The notes beneath the pieces were generated by a model that saw only the letters and a list, made by a program, of their open reading frames with translations, did not search any database and was not told where the DNA came from. From NCBI GenBank assembly GCA_947475995.1, contig CANJNI010000019.1, positions 1 to 64,000 on the forward strand: a stretch of DNA of 64,000 nucleotides, given 5' to 3'. Origin of the DNA: Beijerinckiaceae bacterium. Its GTDB lineage: Bacteria > Pseudomonadota > Alphaproteobacteria > Rhizobiales > Beijerinckiaceae. The position numbers and the translations under genes are program-made. Shown here piece after piece: positions 40,358-48,305 of the stretch (position 1 is its first letter; the number at the start of each line of letters is the position of its first letter).

Positions 40358-41479
40358 CTATTCCGCCGCCGCCTGATTGGGGAAGAACGTCTCCATCTTC
40401 GGCTCGACGCCGTGCTTTTTCATTTCTTCAAGCCATAGCGCGTGGATGCGCGGATCCTGATCCTCGTATTCCACCTGATCGCCGCCTTCCTTCTGGCTCA
40501 GCGACACGGCGCCCTTCTGGCCCTTGACGCCGAGCAGCGATCGACGCTGCTGAAACGTCAGAGGATAGCGAAGCCCGCCGATGGCGGTGGCGAGATATCG
40601 CGCCGGCTCCTTGCTCAGATTGAAGTGCTGGTGGAACTGCCCGTCCGATGGCGGGAAGACGACGCCGTGTTTCCAGTCGAGCCGGCGGAAATCCTTGTCG
40701 CCCTCATTCCACAGCAACGAGTAGCCGTGGCCGGTGACGCACATGACGTGGAAACCCGCGCCGTGCTTGTGCCCCTTCTTGTAGGTGCCGACGGGCATTT
40801 CCGAAATATGCGCGTGCATCATGCCGTCCGCCAGAACGAACATGATGTTCGTGCCGCCCGCGCCACGGTCGCCCCATTGCTTGAGTTCGATGGCGGCCAG
40901 ATCGGGAACGAAATTCGTTTCCCACATGTGGTTGCCGGGGCGCACCGTGATGAGATCGCCCTCGCCTGAATAATAGCCTTCGCGGCCTGCGCGATCAGAG
41001 AAGTCGAACTCCGTGTCGAAGATGAATTTCTCGTTGTGGAACGTGTTCATCACGAGCGGCAGATCCGTGGTGGAAGCGAGCAGCGCGCGCTCGGTTCCGC
41101 TGCCGTTGAAGTGGCGATGTTTGGCGTTCAGCGGGATTGCGAACAGCGCCTTGGGTCCCCACTCAAAAGCGCGCTTTGTGCCGTCCGACAATTCCACCTG
41201 CGTGGAGCCGTGACCGTCCAGCACGTAGATCACCTCTTCGTAGAGATGGCGTTGCGGGCTCGTGGATTGTCCGGGGCCGATGTCATAGACGAACATGTTG
41301 CCGAAATCGCCGCGACCGTCGAGATGCACGGCGGCCGCCTTCACGCCGTAGCGCGGCCACATGGCCGTCGGGACGGCAAAAAGGTCGATGCCGAATGTTT
41401 CCGTTACCGGTACGCCTTCCCTGGCGACCCATTCGAGATAAGGATCGACGCCATAGCGCGGCTGAGCCTGAGCGTTCAT
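40358..41479 (-). CDS. bicupin protein, gentisate-dioxygenase-like
   Basis: A 373-residue protein with two cupin domains. The N-terminal cupin (about 70-150) has RHLYEEVIYVLDGHGSTQ and a later NAKHRHFNG; the C-terminal cupin (about 235-310) has GTYKKGHKHGAGFHVMCVTG and DGQFHQHFNLS, so metal-binding His residues are present in both halves. The general shape resembles gentisate 1,2-dioxygenase-like proteins, which open aromatic rings with Fe(II). It is last in a five-gene minus operon, 35 bases after the EutA-like gene. The substrate is unknown; isomerase or storage-type cupin functions remain possible. Confidence 0.7.
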   Translation of the reverse strand: MNAQAQPRYGVDPYLEWVAREGVPVTETFGIDLFAVPTAMWPRYGVKAAAVHLDGRGDFGNMFVYDIGPGQSTSPQRHLYEEVIYVLDGHGSTQVELSDGTKRAFEWGPKALFAIPLNAKHRHFNGSGTERALLASTTDLPLVMNTFHNEKFIFDTEFDFSDRAGREGYYSGEGDLITVRPGNHMWETNFVPDLAAIELKQWGDRGAGGTNIMFVLADGMMHAHISEMPVGTYKKGHKHGAGFHVMCVTGHGYSLLWNEGDKDFRRLDWKHGVVFPPSDGQFHQHFNLSKEPARYLATAIGGLRYPLTFQQRRSLLGVKGQKGAVSLSQKEGGDQVEYEDQDPRIHALWLEEMKKHGVEPKMETFFPNQAAAE

Positions 41480-41514
41480 GAGAGTTCCCTTCCCTTCTGA
41501 CCCTGAGATGATGC

Positions 41515-43020
41515 CTACGAAAAAAGCAGCGATTTGATGACGACCGGCACGACGCCCGGCGGATCGTACAATTCGCCGATATCGACGAAGTCGAGTTCCT
41601 GAAGCTGCATGCCGTCAATGGAGACGAGCTTCGCGTCGAGATGCAGTTCCTTGTCGAGGATGCGGCCGAGCGTGCGGCCGACATCGCCGTCGATCATCAG
41701 GACGAGCATCTCGTCACGTTTGCCGCTGGGCGCGAAAGCTTTCATGATCGCTTTCGCCATGGTGGCGAGGCGTGAATATTCAGGATCGCCGGCCCATGTG
41801 AAAGCCGCTGCGAGCCTCGCGCCAGAATCAAGATCCATCAGGCTCGCGGCCTTCAGGAAACCCTGCGCGATCGTATCGGCATCGAGATCGCCTTCCAGCG
41901 ACATTCCCAGATGCACGACCGGAATGTTGTGCACCGGCAGCACCGACTTGTCGGCCAAATAGATCGTCTTGCCGCTCACCTGCACAGTGAATTGCGAGGC
42001 GCCGATGACGGTGGCGCGGATGCGCTGGCCCGGATCAATGAGCGGGATCTTGCCGCGCTTGCCGAGTTGCTGCGTGAGTTCGCGCGCGAGGGGTTTGGCG
42101 ATATCGCCGAACTCCTGTTCTTCGTAGGTGAAGATATATTCGGCGACGCCGCCCGAGAAGGTGAACGCGGTCGCCGCATTGCCAGTGGGCAGTTCTTCTG
42201 TCAGTTGCAGGGCGCGCCCGAGATCGTCGAGCGGAGCGCGCAGCACATAGTCGGCGGCGACTTCCGCAAGGCGACGGGCGATGCGGGTGCGCTGCTCGAT
42301 ATCCGACATGGTCACTGGATCGGTCGAGATGCCCAGTTCCTTCGCGACAAGAACGGCGGAATCGTCGATGCGCGTCCATTCGCCCTTTGCGTCCTGCGCC
42401 ACGCAGCGTCCGCCAACCGCAAAAGCCATGACGCCGAGGATCACGCCGTTGTCGATCAGGGCAAGCTTCGTGGTGCCGCCTCCAATGTCGATATGCAGGA
42501 TGGTGCTCTCGCGCTGCTTTGAAAGCGCCACGGCGCCGGAGCCGTGCGCGGCCAGAATGCATTCGAGCTTGTGGCCTGCGGTCGCGCAAACGAACTTGCC
42601 GGCCTCGTTCGCGAAAATCTCGTCAATGGCGCGGGCGTTCTTTCGCTTGATGGCTTCGCCGGTGAGGATCACCGCGCCGCTGTCGATATCGTCGGGCTTG
42701 TAGCCGGCCTTCTCGTAGGCGTCGTTGATGAAGACGCGCAACGCGTCTGCGTCGATCGTGCCGTCCTTCAGGAAGGGCGTCAGCATGATCGGCGAGCGCC
42801 AGATGACGTGACGGTCGATCACCATGAAGCGGCTGGAAAGGCCCTGGGTCTGGCGTTGCAGGATCACACGCGCAAACAGCAGATGCGACGTCGAACTGCC
42901 GATGTCGATGCCGACTGTGGTGAGTTCGACGGTCTCCTGTTCCCAGATGGCCCGCGCGAGTGCAGCGCGGTCCGCTTCGGTCATGGTTGCATGTTCGTGA
43001 TCGAAATCCATATCGTGCAT
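41515..43020 (-). CDS. EutA-like reactivating factor (actin/Hsp70-fold ATPase)
   Basis: A 501-residue protein of the EutA family. EutA uses ATP to release damaged cobalamin from ethanolamine ammonia-lyase. Two actin-fold phosphate motifs are visible: TTVGIDIGSSTSHLLFAR (about 35-52) and HIDIGGGTTKLALIDNG (about 175-191), with TFSGGVAEYIF (about 290-300) as a connect motif. The partner lyase genes eutB and eutC are absent here. It starts 3 bases after the MarR gene inside an aromatic-degradation-like operon. I infer that it serves another enzyme of this cluster or a distant B12 enzyme. Confidence 0.8.
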   Translation of the reverse strand: MHDMDFDHEHATMTEADRAALARAIWEQETVELTTVGIDIGSSTSHLLFARVILQRQTQGLSSRFMVIDRHVIWRSPIMLTPFLKDGTIDADALRVFINDAYEKAGYKPDDIDSGAVILTGEAIKRKNARAIDEIFANEAGKFVCATAGHKLECILAAHGSGAVALSKQRESTILHIDIGGGTTKLALIDNGVILGVMAFAVGGRCVAQDAKGEWTRIDDSAVLVAKELGISTDPVTMSDIEQRTRIARRLAEVAADYVLRAPLDDLGRALQLTEELPTGNAATAFTFSGGVAEYIFTYEEQEFGDIAKPLARELTQQLGKRGKIPLIDPGQRIRATVIGASQFTVQVSGKTIYLADKSVLPVHNIPVVHLGMSLEGDLDADTIAQGFLKAASLMDLDSGARLAAAFTWAGDPEYSRLATMAKAIMKAFAPSGKRDEMLVLMIDGDVGRTLGRILDKELHLDAKLVSIDGMQLQELDFVDIGELYDPPGVVPVVIKSLLFS

Positions 43021-43023
43021 TTC

Positions 43024-43527
43024 CTAGTTTCCTCCCTGGTCCTGCGCGGCTTCGTCGCGCGCCAGGTGTTCGATCATTGTCAACAGGACGCGCCGCGTCG
43101 TGGCGATCTCGGAGGCCGGAAGCCCCGCAATGGCGATGCGGTTGACCTCCTCGGCCATAGGCACGAGTTTCGCCTTCAGCGCGCGTCCCTGTTCGGTCAG
43201 AAACACATACACATTCTTGCGGCTGTGCGGCAGCTTCCGGCGCGTCACATAGCCGAGTTTTTCCATCGCAACGAGTGCCGAAAAGGTCGTCGGCTCCATC
43301 AACCCGGCCTCGAGGCTCAACTCGCGCTGCGTCAACCCGTCCTTCTCCCACAGAATGCGCAGGAACACCCAGTGTCCGAACGAGACGCCTTCCGTGGCGA
43401 GGCGGGATTGCAGGGCGCGCGTCAGGCCGCGCGTGGCGTCCTTCACCAGATGCGCCAGCCGATCGTTCGGAACAGCCTCGCGCCAATGGTTCAGGATGGT
43501 TTCCGTAACGCGCTCGGGCTTCTTCAT
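43024..43527 (-). CDS. MarR family transcriptional regulator
   Basis: A 167-residue winged-helix regulator. The DNA-binding domain covers about residues 45-115: GLTQRELSLEAGLMEPTTFSALVAMEKLGYV is the helix-turn-helix and HSRKNVYVFLTEQGRALK the wing. Its ATG overlaps the upstream Gfo/Idh stop by 4 bases. As the only regulator in the operon it probably controls this aromatic cluster; two matching palindromes in the divergent promoter region (45741 and 45793) are candidate sites. MarR proteins of such clusters often respond to phenolic or CoA-bound ligands. Confidence 0.9.
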   Translation of the reverse strand: MKKPERVTETILNHWREAVPNDRLAHLVKDATRGLTRALQSRLATEGVSFGHWVFLRILWEKDGLTQRELSLEAGLMEPTTFSALVAMEKLGYVTRRKLPHSRKNVYVFLTEQGRALKAKLVPMAEEVNRIAIAGLPASEIATTRRVLLTMIEHLARDEAAQDQGGN

Positions 43528-44732
43528 GGGGTGTCGTCCGGCAGACCGACCTGATGGGACAGGGAAATCTCCCGGCCTTCGCGCGAGGAACGCAGGATGG
43601 CGAGGCACGCCTCCATAGTCGCGAGACTCCACTCGCCATTGTGGACCGGCTCGCGGCCCTCGACCACAGCGCCCCAGAGTTCGTCGATCACTTCCTGCCG
43701 AGGCACGGGCGGAACCGGGAGCGCCTCGAAGCGGGCCTCCTGATGATCGTAGATCTTCACGCCCTTTGAGGTGGGCCGTAGATCGCCGCCTTCGCAGGAG
43801 GCGACCAGAAGTCCGAAATTCTGATGAAACGGCGGGCGCGGGCCGCTGCCGGTTCTGGCGCCGGCATATCTGGGGCCGCCATAGTTGACGGAAGCCTTGA
43901 TGGCGGCTTCCACCGTGCGGTCCGGCGCATCCGACAGGGCGCGGCGCGTGGCGCCATAATTCAGAGAATTTTTCTCGATCCCCGATTCGGCGACCCAGTC
44001 GCAGAACTCGTCCGTGTCGAAATGCGCGTAGCCGCTGTAGGTCAACGAGGCGCAGGCGCCGCTCTCGAACGTGAAGAAAGCCGTGTAGGCGCCCTCCGTG
44101 GGACGGTCCGCATCCCACACGCCTGCCGAGGCCCGGACGCTCGCAAGCTTTCCGCCGCCGATCAGGCGCATCATTTCGACCTGGTGGGGCGCCTGATTGA
44201 ATATCACGCCGCCGCCCTGCCCGGTCGAAAGCTCCTCCGGGCGGCGCGGACGGTAGATGAAATCGGTGAAGTTCATCGCGGTGATCATCCGCAAGGGGCC
44301 GTACTGGCCGCTGCGCACGAGCGCTGCGGCTCGTTGCACGGGGCCGTCAAAAGAATGACTATGGCCGACGATCATGTGCACGCCTGCCGTCCGCGCCGCA
44401 TCTATCATGCGGCGGCAGTCGTCGAGCGACAGCGCCATCGGCTTTTCGACCAGCACGTGCTTGCCGTTACGCGCGGCTGCGAGGGCATTGGGCATATGAA
44501 ACTGGTGAGGCGTCGAGATGTAGACGACTTCGACATCGGGATTCGCGCAGAGCGCATCGACGTCCGCATAGGTCTTTCCGCCGAAATCCTCGGTGAATCG
44601 TGCGCGCGCCTCTTCGCGCGGATCAGCGCCTGCGACGATTTCCACGCGTGGATCGAGCGCAAAGGTCGGAAGCATGAACGAAAAGGCGCGGCCGAGCCCC
44701 GCCACCCCGATGCGCAGCTTGCGCCCGCTCAC
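43524..44732 (-). CDS. Gfo/Idh/MocA oxidoreductase, possible cis-dihydrodiol dehydrogenase
   Basis: A 402-residue NAD(P)-dependent dehydrogenase. The Rossmann start IGVAGLGRAFSFMLP (8-22) and the catalytic VEKPMALSLDDCRRM block (about 96-110) are intact, and GGGVIFNQAPHQVEMMR carries the active-site His region. The length of about 400 residues and the setting beside a phthalate-type Rieske oxygenase and PDR reductase match the 4,5-dihydro-4,5-dihydroxyphthalate dehydrogenase (Pht4/OphB) arrangement. That assignment rests on family and context, so the substrate is open. It overlaps the reductase gene and the marR gene by 4 bases each. Confidence 0.82.
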   Translation of the reverse strand: MSGRKLRIGVAGLGRAFSFMLPTFALDPRVEIVAGADPREEARARFTEDFGGKTYADVDALCANPDVEVVYISTPHQFHMPNALAAARNGKHVLVEKPMALSLDDCRRMIDAARTAGVHMIVGHSHSFDGPVQRAAALVRSGQYGPLRMITAMNFTDFIYRPRRPEELSTGQGGGVIFNQAPHQVEMMRLIGGGKLASVRASAGVWDADRPTEGAYTAFFTFESGACASLTYSGYAHFDTDEFCDWVAESGIEKNSLNYGATRRALSDAPDRTVEAAIKASVNYGGPRYAGARTGSGPRPPFHQNFGLLVASCEGGDLRPTSKGVKIYDHQEARFEALPVPPVPRQEVIDELWGAVVEGREPVHNGEWSLATMEACLAILRSSREGREISLSHQVGLPDDTP

Positions 44733-45697
44733 AGGTTGCTCCCCAGATCGAGCAGGAGCTCGGGCGATTTCGCGCGCGAGACGCAGATCATGATGTAGCG
44801 CTGGCGTTCATCCTCCGTCAGCGCGAGATCGCGGTGATCGGCTTCGCCCGACACAAGCTCGGTGCGGCAGGTGCCGCAGGTGCCGCTTTCGCAGGAACTG
44901 GCGAGCTGATGACCCGCCGCGCGAAGGGCGTCCAGAATGGTCACGCCCGCCGGAACCTTGATCGTCTCGCCGGATGGCCGCAGTTTGACGGTGAAAGCCA
45001 CATCGTCCGGCCGGTTCGCTTCGGCTTCCGAAAAGGCCTCGAAATGCACGGCGCTGGTCGGCCAGTGGCCGGTCATGTCGCGCACCGCATCCATCAGCCC
45101 GCGCGGGCCGCAGCAATAGATGTGCTGGCCCTTCGGCCGCTCGAGGATGGGCCAGAAGTCGAGCGCCTTCGCCGGGTCGCCCCCATCATGGTGGACAGTC
45201 ACCTTGCCGCGGAAATCAGGCCCCTTGAGATCGTCCAGAAAGGCCGTCGAGGCGGCATCGCGCGTGCAGTAATAAACGTGGAAGTTGGCGACGCCTGTGT
45301 TCAGCAGGTGACGCGCCATCGAGACGATCGGCGTGATGCCGATGCCGCCTGCGATGAGGATGTAGCCTGCCGGGTTCGGCTTCAGCGGAAAATCGTTGCG
45401 GGGCGTGGAGACTTGGAGAGTCTGCCCCTCAATGATGTCGTCGACCATTGAGGCCGAGCCGCCCCGCCCGTTCGGTTCGCGCTTCACGCCGAGCAGGTAA
45501 TGATCGCGTTCGTCCGGGTCGTTGGCGAGGGAATACTTGCGTTCAAGCCCGTTCGGGGCCCGCACGGCCACATGCGCTCCGGGGGTGAAGGCGGGCAGAT
45601 CGCGGCCGTCCGCAGCGCGCAACTCAAAGCCCATGACGCCTTCCGCAAGCGGAGCCTTTTTGGCGACGACAAGCGCTATCCAGTCGGTTGCGGTCAA
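44729..45697 (-). CDS. PDR/VanB-type reductase component of a Rieske oxygenase
   Basis: A 322-residue iron-sulfur flavoprotein that passes electrons from NAD(P)H to the oxygenase. Domain order: FMN-binding (RKYSLANDP at about 54-62), NAD-binding (ILIAGGIGITPIVSMARH at about 112-129; CCGPRGLM), and a C-terminal plant-type [2Fe-2S] ferredoxin with SSCESGTCGTCRTEL and the last Cys in MICVSRA. This order is that of phthalate dioxygenase reductase and VanB. It is first in the minus operon, divergent from its probable partner oxygenase with a 144-base spacer. Confidence 0.92.
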   Translation of the reverse strand: MTATDWIALVVAKKAPLAEGVMGFELRAADGRDLPAFTPGAHVAVRAPNGLERKYSLANDPDERDHYLLGVKREPNGRGGSASMVDDIIEGQTLQVSTPRNDFPLKPNPAGYILIAGGIGITPIVSMARHLLNTGVANFHVYYCTRDAASTAFLDDLKGPDFRGKVTVHHDGGDPAKALDFWPILERPKGQHIYCCGPRGLMDAVRDMTGHWPTSAVHFEAFSEAEANRPDDVAFTVKLRPSGETIKVPAGVTILDALRAAGHQLASSCESGTCGTCRTELVSGEADHRDLALTEDERQRYIMICVSRAKSPELLLDLGSNL

Positions 45698-45740
45698 AAA
45701 TTACGTCTCCCTCCCCGCCCGGCGCGGCGGGTGAGCTTGT

Positions 45741-45752
45741 TTAGCCCCCTAA
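45741..45752. promoter_or_regulatory. TTAG-N4-CTAA palindrome, copy 1
   Basis: TTAG-CCCC-CTAA in the spacer between the reductase gene (minus) and the oxygenase gene (plus). The same palindrome occurs again 52 bp away. It is a candidate operator for the MarR protein encoded in this operon, by position and symmetry only. Confidence 0.45.
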
Positions 45753-45792
45753 CGAAATTGGTCAAGCGGCCCTCCCCCTTGCCAAAGAAAAC

Positions 45793-45804
45793 TTAGAACC
45801 CTAA
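45793..45804. promoter_or_regulatory. TTAG-N4-CTAA palindrome, copy 2
   Basis: TTAG-AACC-CTAA, 38 bases before the oxygenase start codon. It repeats the arms and spacing of copy 1, and the 52-bp distance is close to five helical turns, so dimers on both would face the same side. Confidence 0.45.
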
Positions 45805-45841
45805 ACATTCTCAATGGCCGCAAACTGGCGGGAGGATGCCC

Positions 45842-47152
45842 ATGCTGACTCGTGAAGAGAATGACCTGCTTTGCCGCGTCGAAGGCGACGCCCCGATGGG
45901 GCAGATTTTTCGACGTCACTGGATGCCAGCCTGCCTGATCGAAGAAGTGGCGGAGCCCGATGGCGATCCCGTCAAGGTGCGCCTGCTGGGCGAAGACCTT
46001 GTGATCTTTCGCGACACGAACGGAAAGATCGGCATTCTGGATGAATATTGCCCGCATCGTCGCGCGTCGCTGGCGTTCGGCCGCAATGAGGAATGCGGTT
46101 TGCGTTGCCTCTATCACGGCTGGAAGATCGACGTTGAAGGCAACGTGGTCGAAATGTCGTCCGAGCCGCCCCAGAGCGGCTTCGTCGAGAAGGTTAAGCA
46201 CAAGACCTATCCGGCGCATGAGGCGGCGGGCTTTGTTTGGATCTATATGGGCCCGCGCGAGACCATGCCGGAGTTCGAGCTTCCGTTCTTTGCGCCGACG
46301 CCCGACACAAAGGTCTCGATCGGCAAGGTTATGATCGACTGCAACTGGGCGCAGATTCTGGAAGGCGCAATCGACTCGGCGCATTCATCGAGCCTGCATT
46401 CGTCCGACATGGTGCCGGCGCGCGTCGATGGCGCGAAGGCGACCAACACCAACTGGCTGCGGCCTTCCACCGACAAGTCGCCGCGCCTTCAGGTGCAACG
46501 CACCAGCTTCGGCTTCCGCTATGCGGCGATCCGGCGTCCGATCATGAACGCCAACACGCATGACTACATCCGCACCACGCTGTTCATCGCGCCCTATTCG
46601 GTGCTGATCCCGCCGAACAACATGTACAATATCGCGATCCTGCACATTCCGTCGGACGATACCCATACGGCTTTTCACTTCATCGCCTGGGGCGGCGACA
46701 CCGTGTCGAGCACGGAAGAATGGCGCAAGTTCATTGCCTGCCAGGTCGGCATCGACGTGGACAAAAACTTCCGCAAGACACGCACACGGGAAAATAATTA
46801 CCTGCAGGACCGGCAGGCCATGAAGCTCGGCAACTTCACCGGCATCAAGGGCATTCCCAATCAGGACATTGCGATGTGGGAAACGATGGGACCGATCGCC
46901 GATCGCTCACTCGACCGCCTCGGGGCGAGCGATTTCGCCATCGTGGAGTTCCGACGGCAGATGGTGGAAGCTGCGAAGAAGTTTGTCGAGACCGGTGAGG
47001 TCATCGGCCGAACCGAACCACATATTCCGCAGGTGAAGCTGCAATCATTTGAAGGCGTCGTGCCGAAGTCCACCAACTGGCGGACGATCAACGTGAGCGC
47101 CGAGGAAATGGCTTCGGGCGAGACCAGCGACGCGACATCCGCGGCGGAGTAA
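45842..47152 (+). CDS. Rieske aromatic ring-hydroxylating oxygenase, phthalate 4,5-dioxygenase-like
   Basis: A 436-residue oxygenase alpha subunit. The Rieske cluster motif is Cys70-x-His72 (CPHRRAS) and Cys89-x2-His92 (CLYHGW). The mononuclear iron site follows in AIDSAHSSSLHSSD (His181, His186). The N terminus MLTREENDLLCRVEGDAPMG is typical of the phthalate-4,5-dioxygenase/LigXa-type group. The ATG at 45842 is chosen because GGGAGG lies six bases upstream; the ATG at 45836 directly touches that site. No beta subunit is seen, as expected for this homo-oligomeric class. The divergent PDR reductase is the likely electron donor. The substrate is not determined. Confidence 0.88.
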   Translation: MLTREENDLLCRVEGDAPMGQIFRRHWMPACLIEEVAEPDGDPVKVRLLGEDLVIFRDTNGKIGILDEYCPHRRASLAFGRNEECGLRCLYHGWKIDVEGNVVEMSSEPPQSGFVEKVKHKTYPAHEAAGFVWIYMGPRETMPEFELPFFAPTPDTKVSIGKVMIDCNWAQILEGAIDSAHSSSLHSSDMVPARVDGAKATNTNWLRPSTDKSPRLQVQRTSFGFRYAAIRRPIMNANTHDYIRTTLFIAPYSVLIPPNNMYNIAILHIPSDDTHTAFHFIAWGGDTVSSTEEWRKFIACQVGIDVDKNFRKTRTRENNYLQDRQAMKLGNFTGIKGIPNQDIAMWETMGPIADRSLDRLGASDFAIVEFRRQMVEAAKKFVETGEVIGRTEPHIPQVKLQSFEGVVPKSTNWRTINVSAEEMASGETSDATSAAE

Positions 47153-47158
47153 GGAATC

Positions 47159-47240
47159 GTCATTGCGAGGAGCGAAGCGACGAAGCAATCCAGCACTTCC
47201 TCTGGATTGCTTCGTCGCCATGAAGCGCACTCGCAATGAC
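47159..47240. repeat. palindromic intergenic repeat (REP/RIME-like)
   Basis: GTCATTGCGAGGAGCGAAGC (47159 onward) extended to CAATCCAG at 47193 is mirrored by CTGGATTG (47202) extended to GCAATGAC (47240). The arms match over most of 35 bases around an 8-base loop. Sequences of this kind are dispersed in many copies in genomes such as Rhodopseudomonas and Bradyrhizobium. It sits between convergent genes and may act as a terminator or mRNA stabiliser. Confidence 0.75.
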
Positions 47241-47251
47241 CGCAGGATGAT

Positions 47252-48076
47252 TTACTTCTTGTCGCGGATGTAGTTGCCCAGACCCGGCCGGTAGAGCTTT
47301 TCGTCCACGAATTGCGCGAGCGCCGTGTCGCGACCCTTCTCGGGATCGCGCAGACGAAGCGCGTCGGTCTTCGCATTGAGGTAATCGAGCGCCTGCTGCT
47401 CATGCATGCCGCGCACGGAGCGAATCGCTTCCTTCGTGTAGCGCAGCGTCATCGGGTTCTTTTCTTTCATCTTGTTCGCGAGCTTGATGGTCTCCTCGCG
47501 CAGCTTCGCGAGCGGAACCGAATAGTTCACGAGGCCGATCTGCGCCGCCACCTGACCGCCAAACGGATCGCCCGTCATGGCGTAATACATGGCGTTGCGG
47601 AAGTTCAGCAGGTCCGAGACGTTCCAACTCACCGAGCCGCCCGGAATGATGCCCCAGTTGACTTCCGAAAGGCCGAAGGTGGCTTCATCTGCCGAAACGG
47701 CAAGATCGCAGGCGCAAAGGTGCACGAACGCGCCGCCGAAGCAGAAACCGTTGACCATCGCGATGGTCGGCTTGGGGAAGCGCGACAGGCGCTGCCAGCG
47801 CCACTGGTGCGAATTTTCCGAAGCCTCGAACCGCTCGCGCGCCTTGCCCTCGGTGCCACGGAAGAACAGCTTGAGGTCCTGGCCGGCGCAATAGGCATCG
47901 CCCGCGCCGGTGAGAATCAGCACCTGCGTTTCGGGGTCGGTGGCGAGATTGTAGAGCGCGTCGTTGCACTCCGCGTGCAACTGCGGGCTCATGGCGTTGC
48001 GCTTCTCTGGACGATTGAGAATGAGCCAGGTGATCCCGTTCTCCTTCTCGATCTTGATGTTCTCGTATTTGGACAT
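47252..48076 (-). CDS. hydroxycinnamoyl-CoA hydratase/lyase-like crotonase
   Basis: A 274-residue crotonase-superfamily enzyme closest in appearance to p-hydroxycinnamoyl-CoA hydratase-lyase, which cuts feruloyl-CoA into vanillin and acetyl-CoA. Shared blocks: LILNRPEKRNAMSP, VNGFCFGGAF, ADEATFGLSEVNWGI (catalytic Glu). As I remember the Pseudomonas enzyme, a phenol-binding Tyr (DLKEYF) is Phe here (DLKLFF) and Ser123 is Val (GGAFVHL), so a non-phenolic or different acyl-CoA is likely. ATG 48076 (MSKYENIKIE) fits the family. No feruloyl-CoA synthetase is adjacent. It is convergent with the oxygenase. Confidence 0.82.
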   Translation of the reverse strand: MSKYENIKIEKENGITWLILNRPEKRNAMSPQLHAECNDALYNLATDPETQVLILTGAGDAYCAGQDLKLFFRGTEGKARERFEASENSHQWRWQRLSRFPKPTIAMVNGFCFGGAFVHLCACDLAVSADEATFGLSEVNWGIIPGGSVSWNVSDLLNFRNAMYYAMTGDPFGGQVAAQIGLVNYSVPLAKLREETIKLANKMKEKNPMTLRYTKEAIRSVRGMHEQQALDYLNAKTDALRLRDPEKGRDTALAQFVDEKLYRPGLGNYIRDKK

Positions 48077-48305
48077 ATCCGCCACAGCTTCCTCCGGATG
48101 TAGCACGGGTTTCCGCGCGATTTCTTGATGGGGCGATCTATCGCGAAAGGTCATCCGAAGGCCAGAGATTTTCGCGGCCGCCCGCTGCAGACCTCCCGAA
48201 CCGCGCCAGGCCGGATTTGCGCGAGGTCAAGGCGAAGCACTGCCGTTCGGGCTTTTCTTTTTTCAAGATGGGGATTTTTGCAACGCAACATGAGTGGAGG
48301 AAGGC

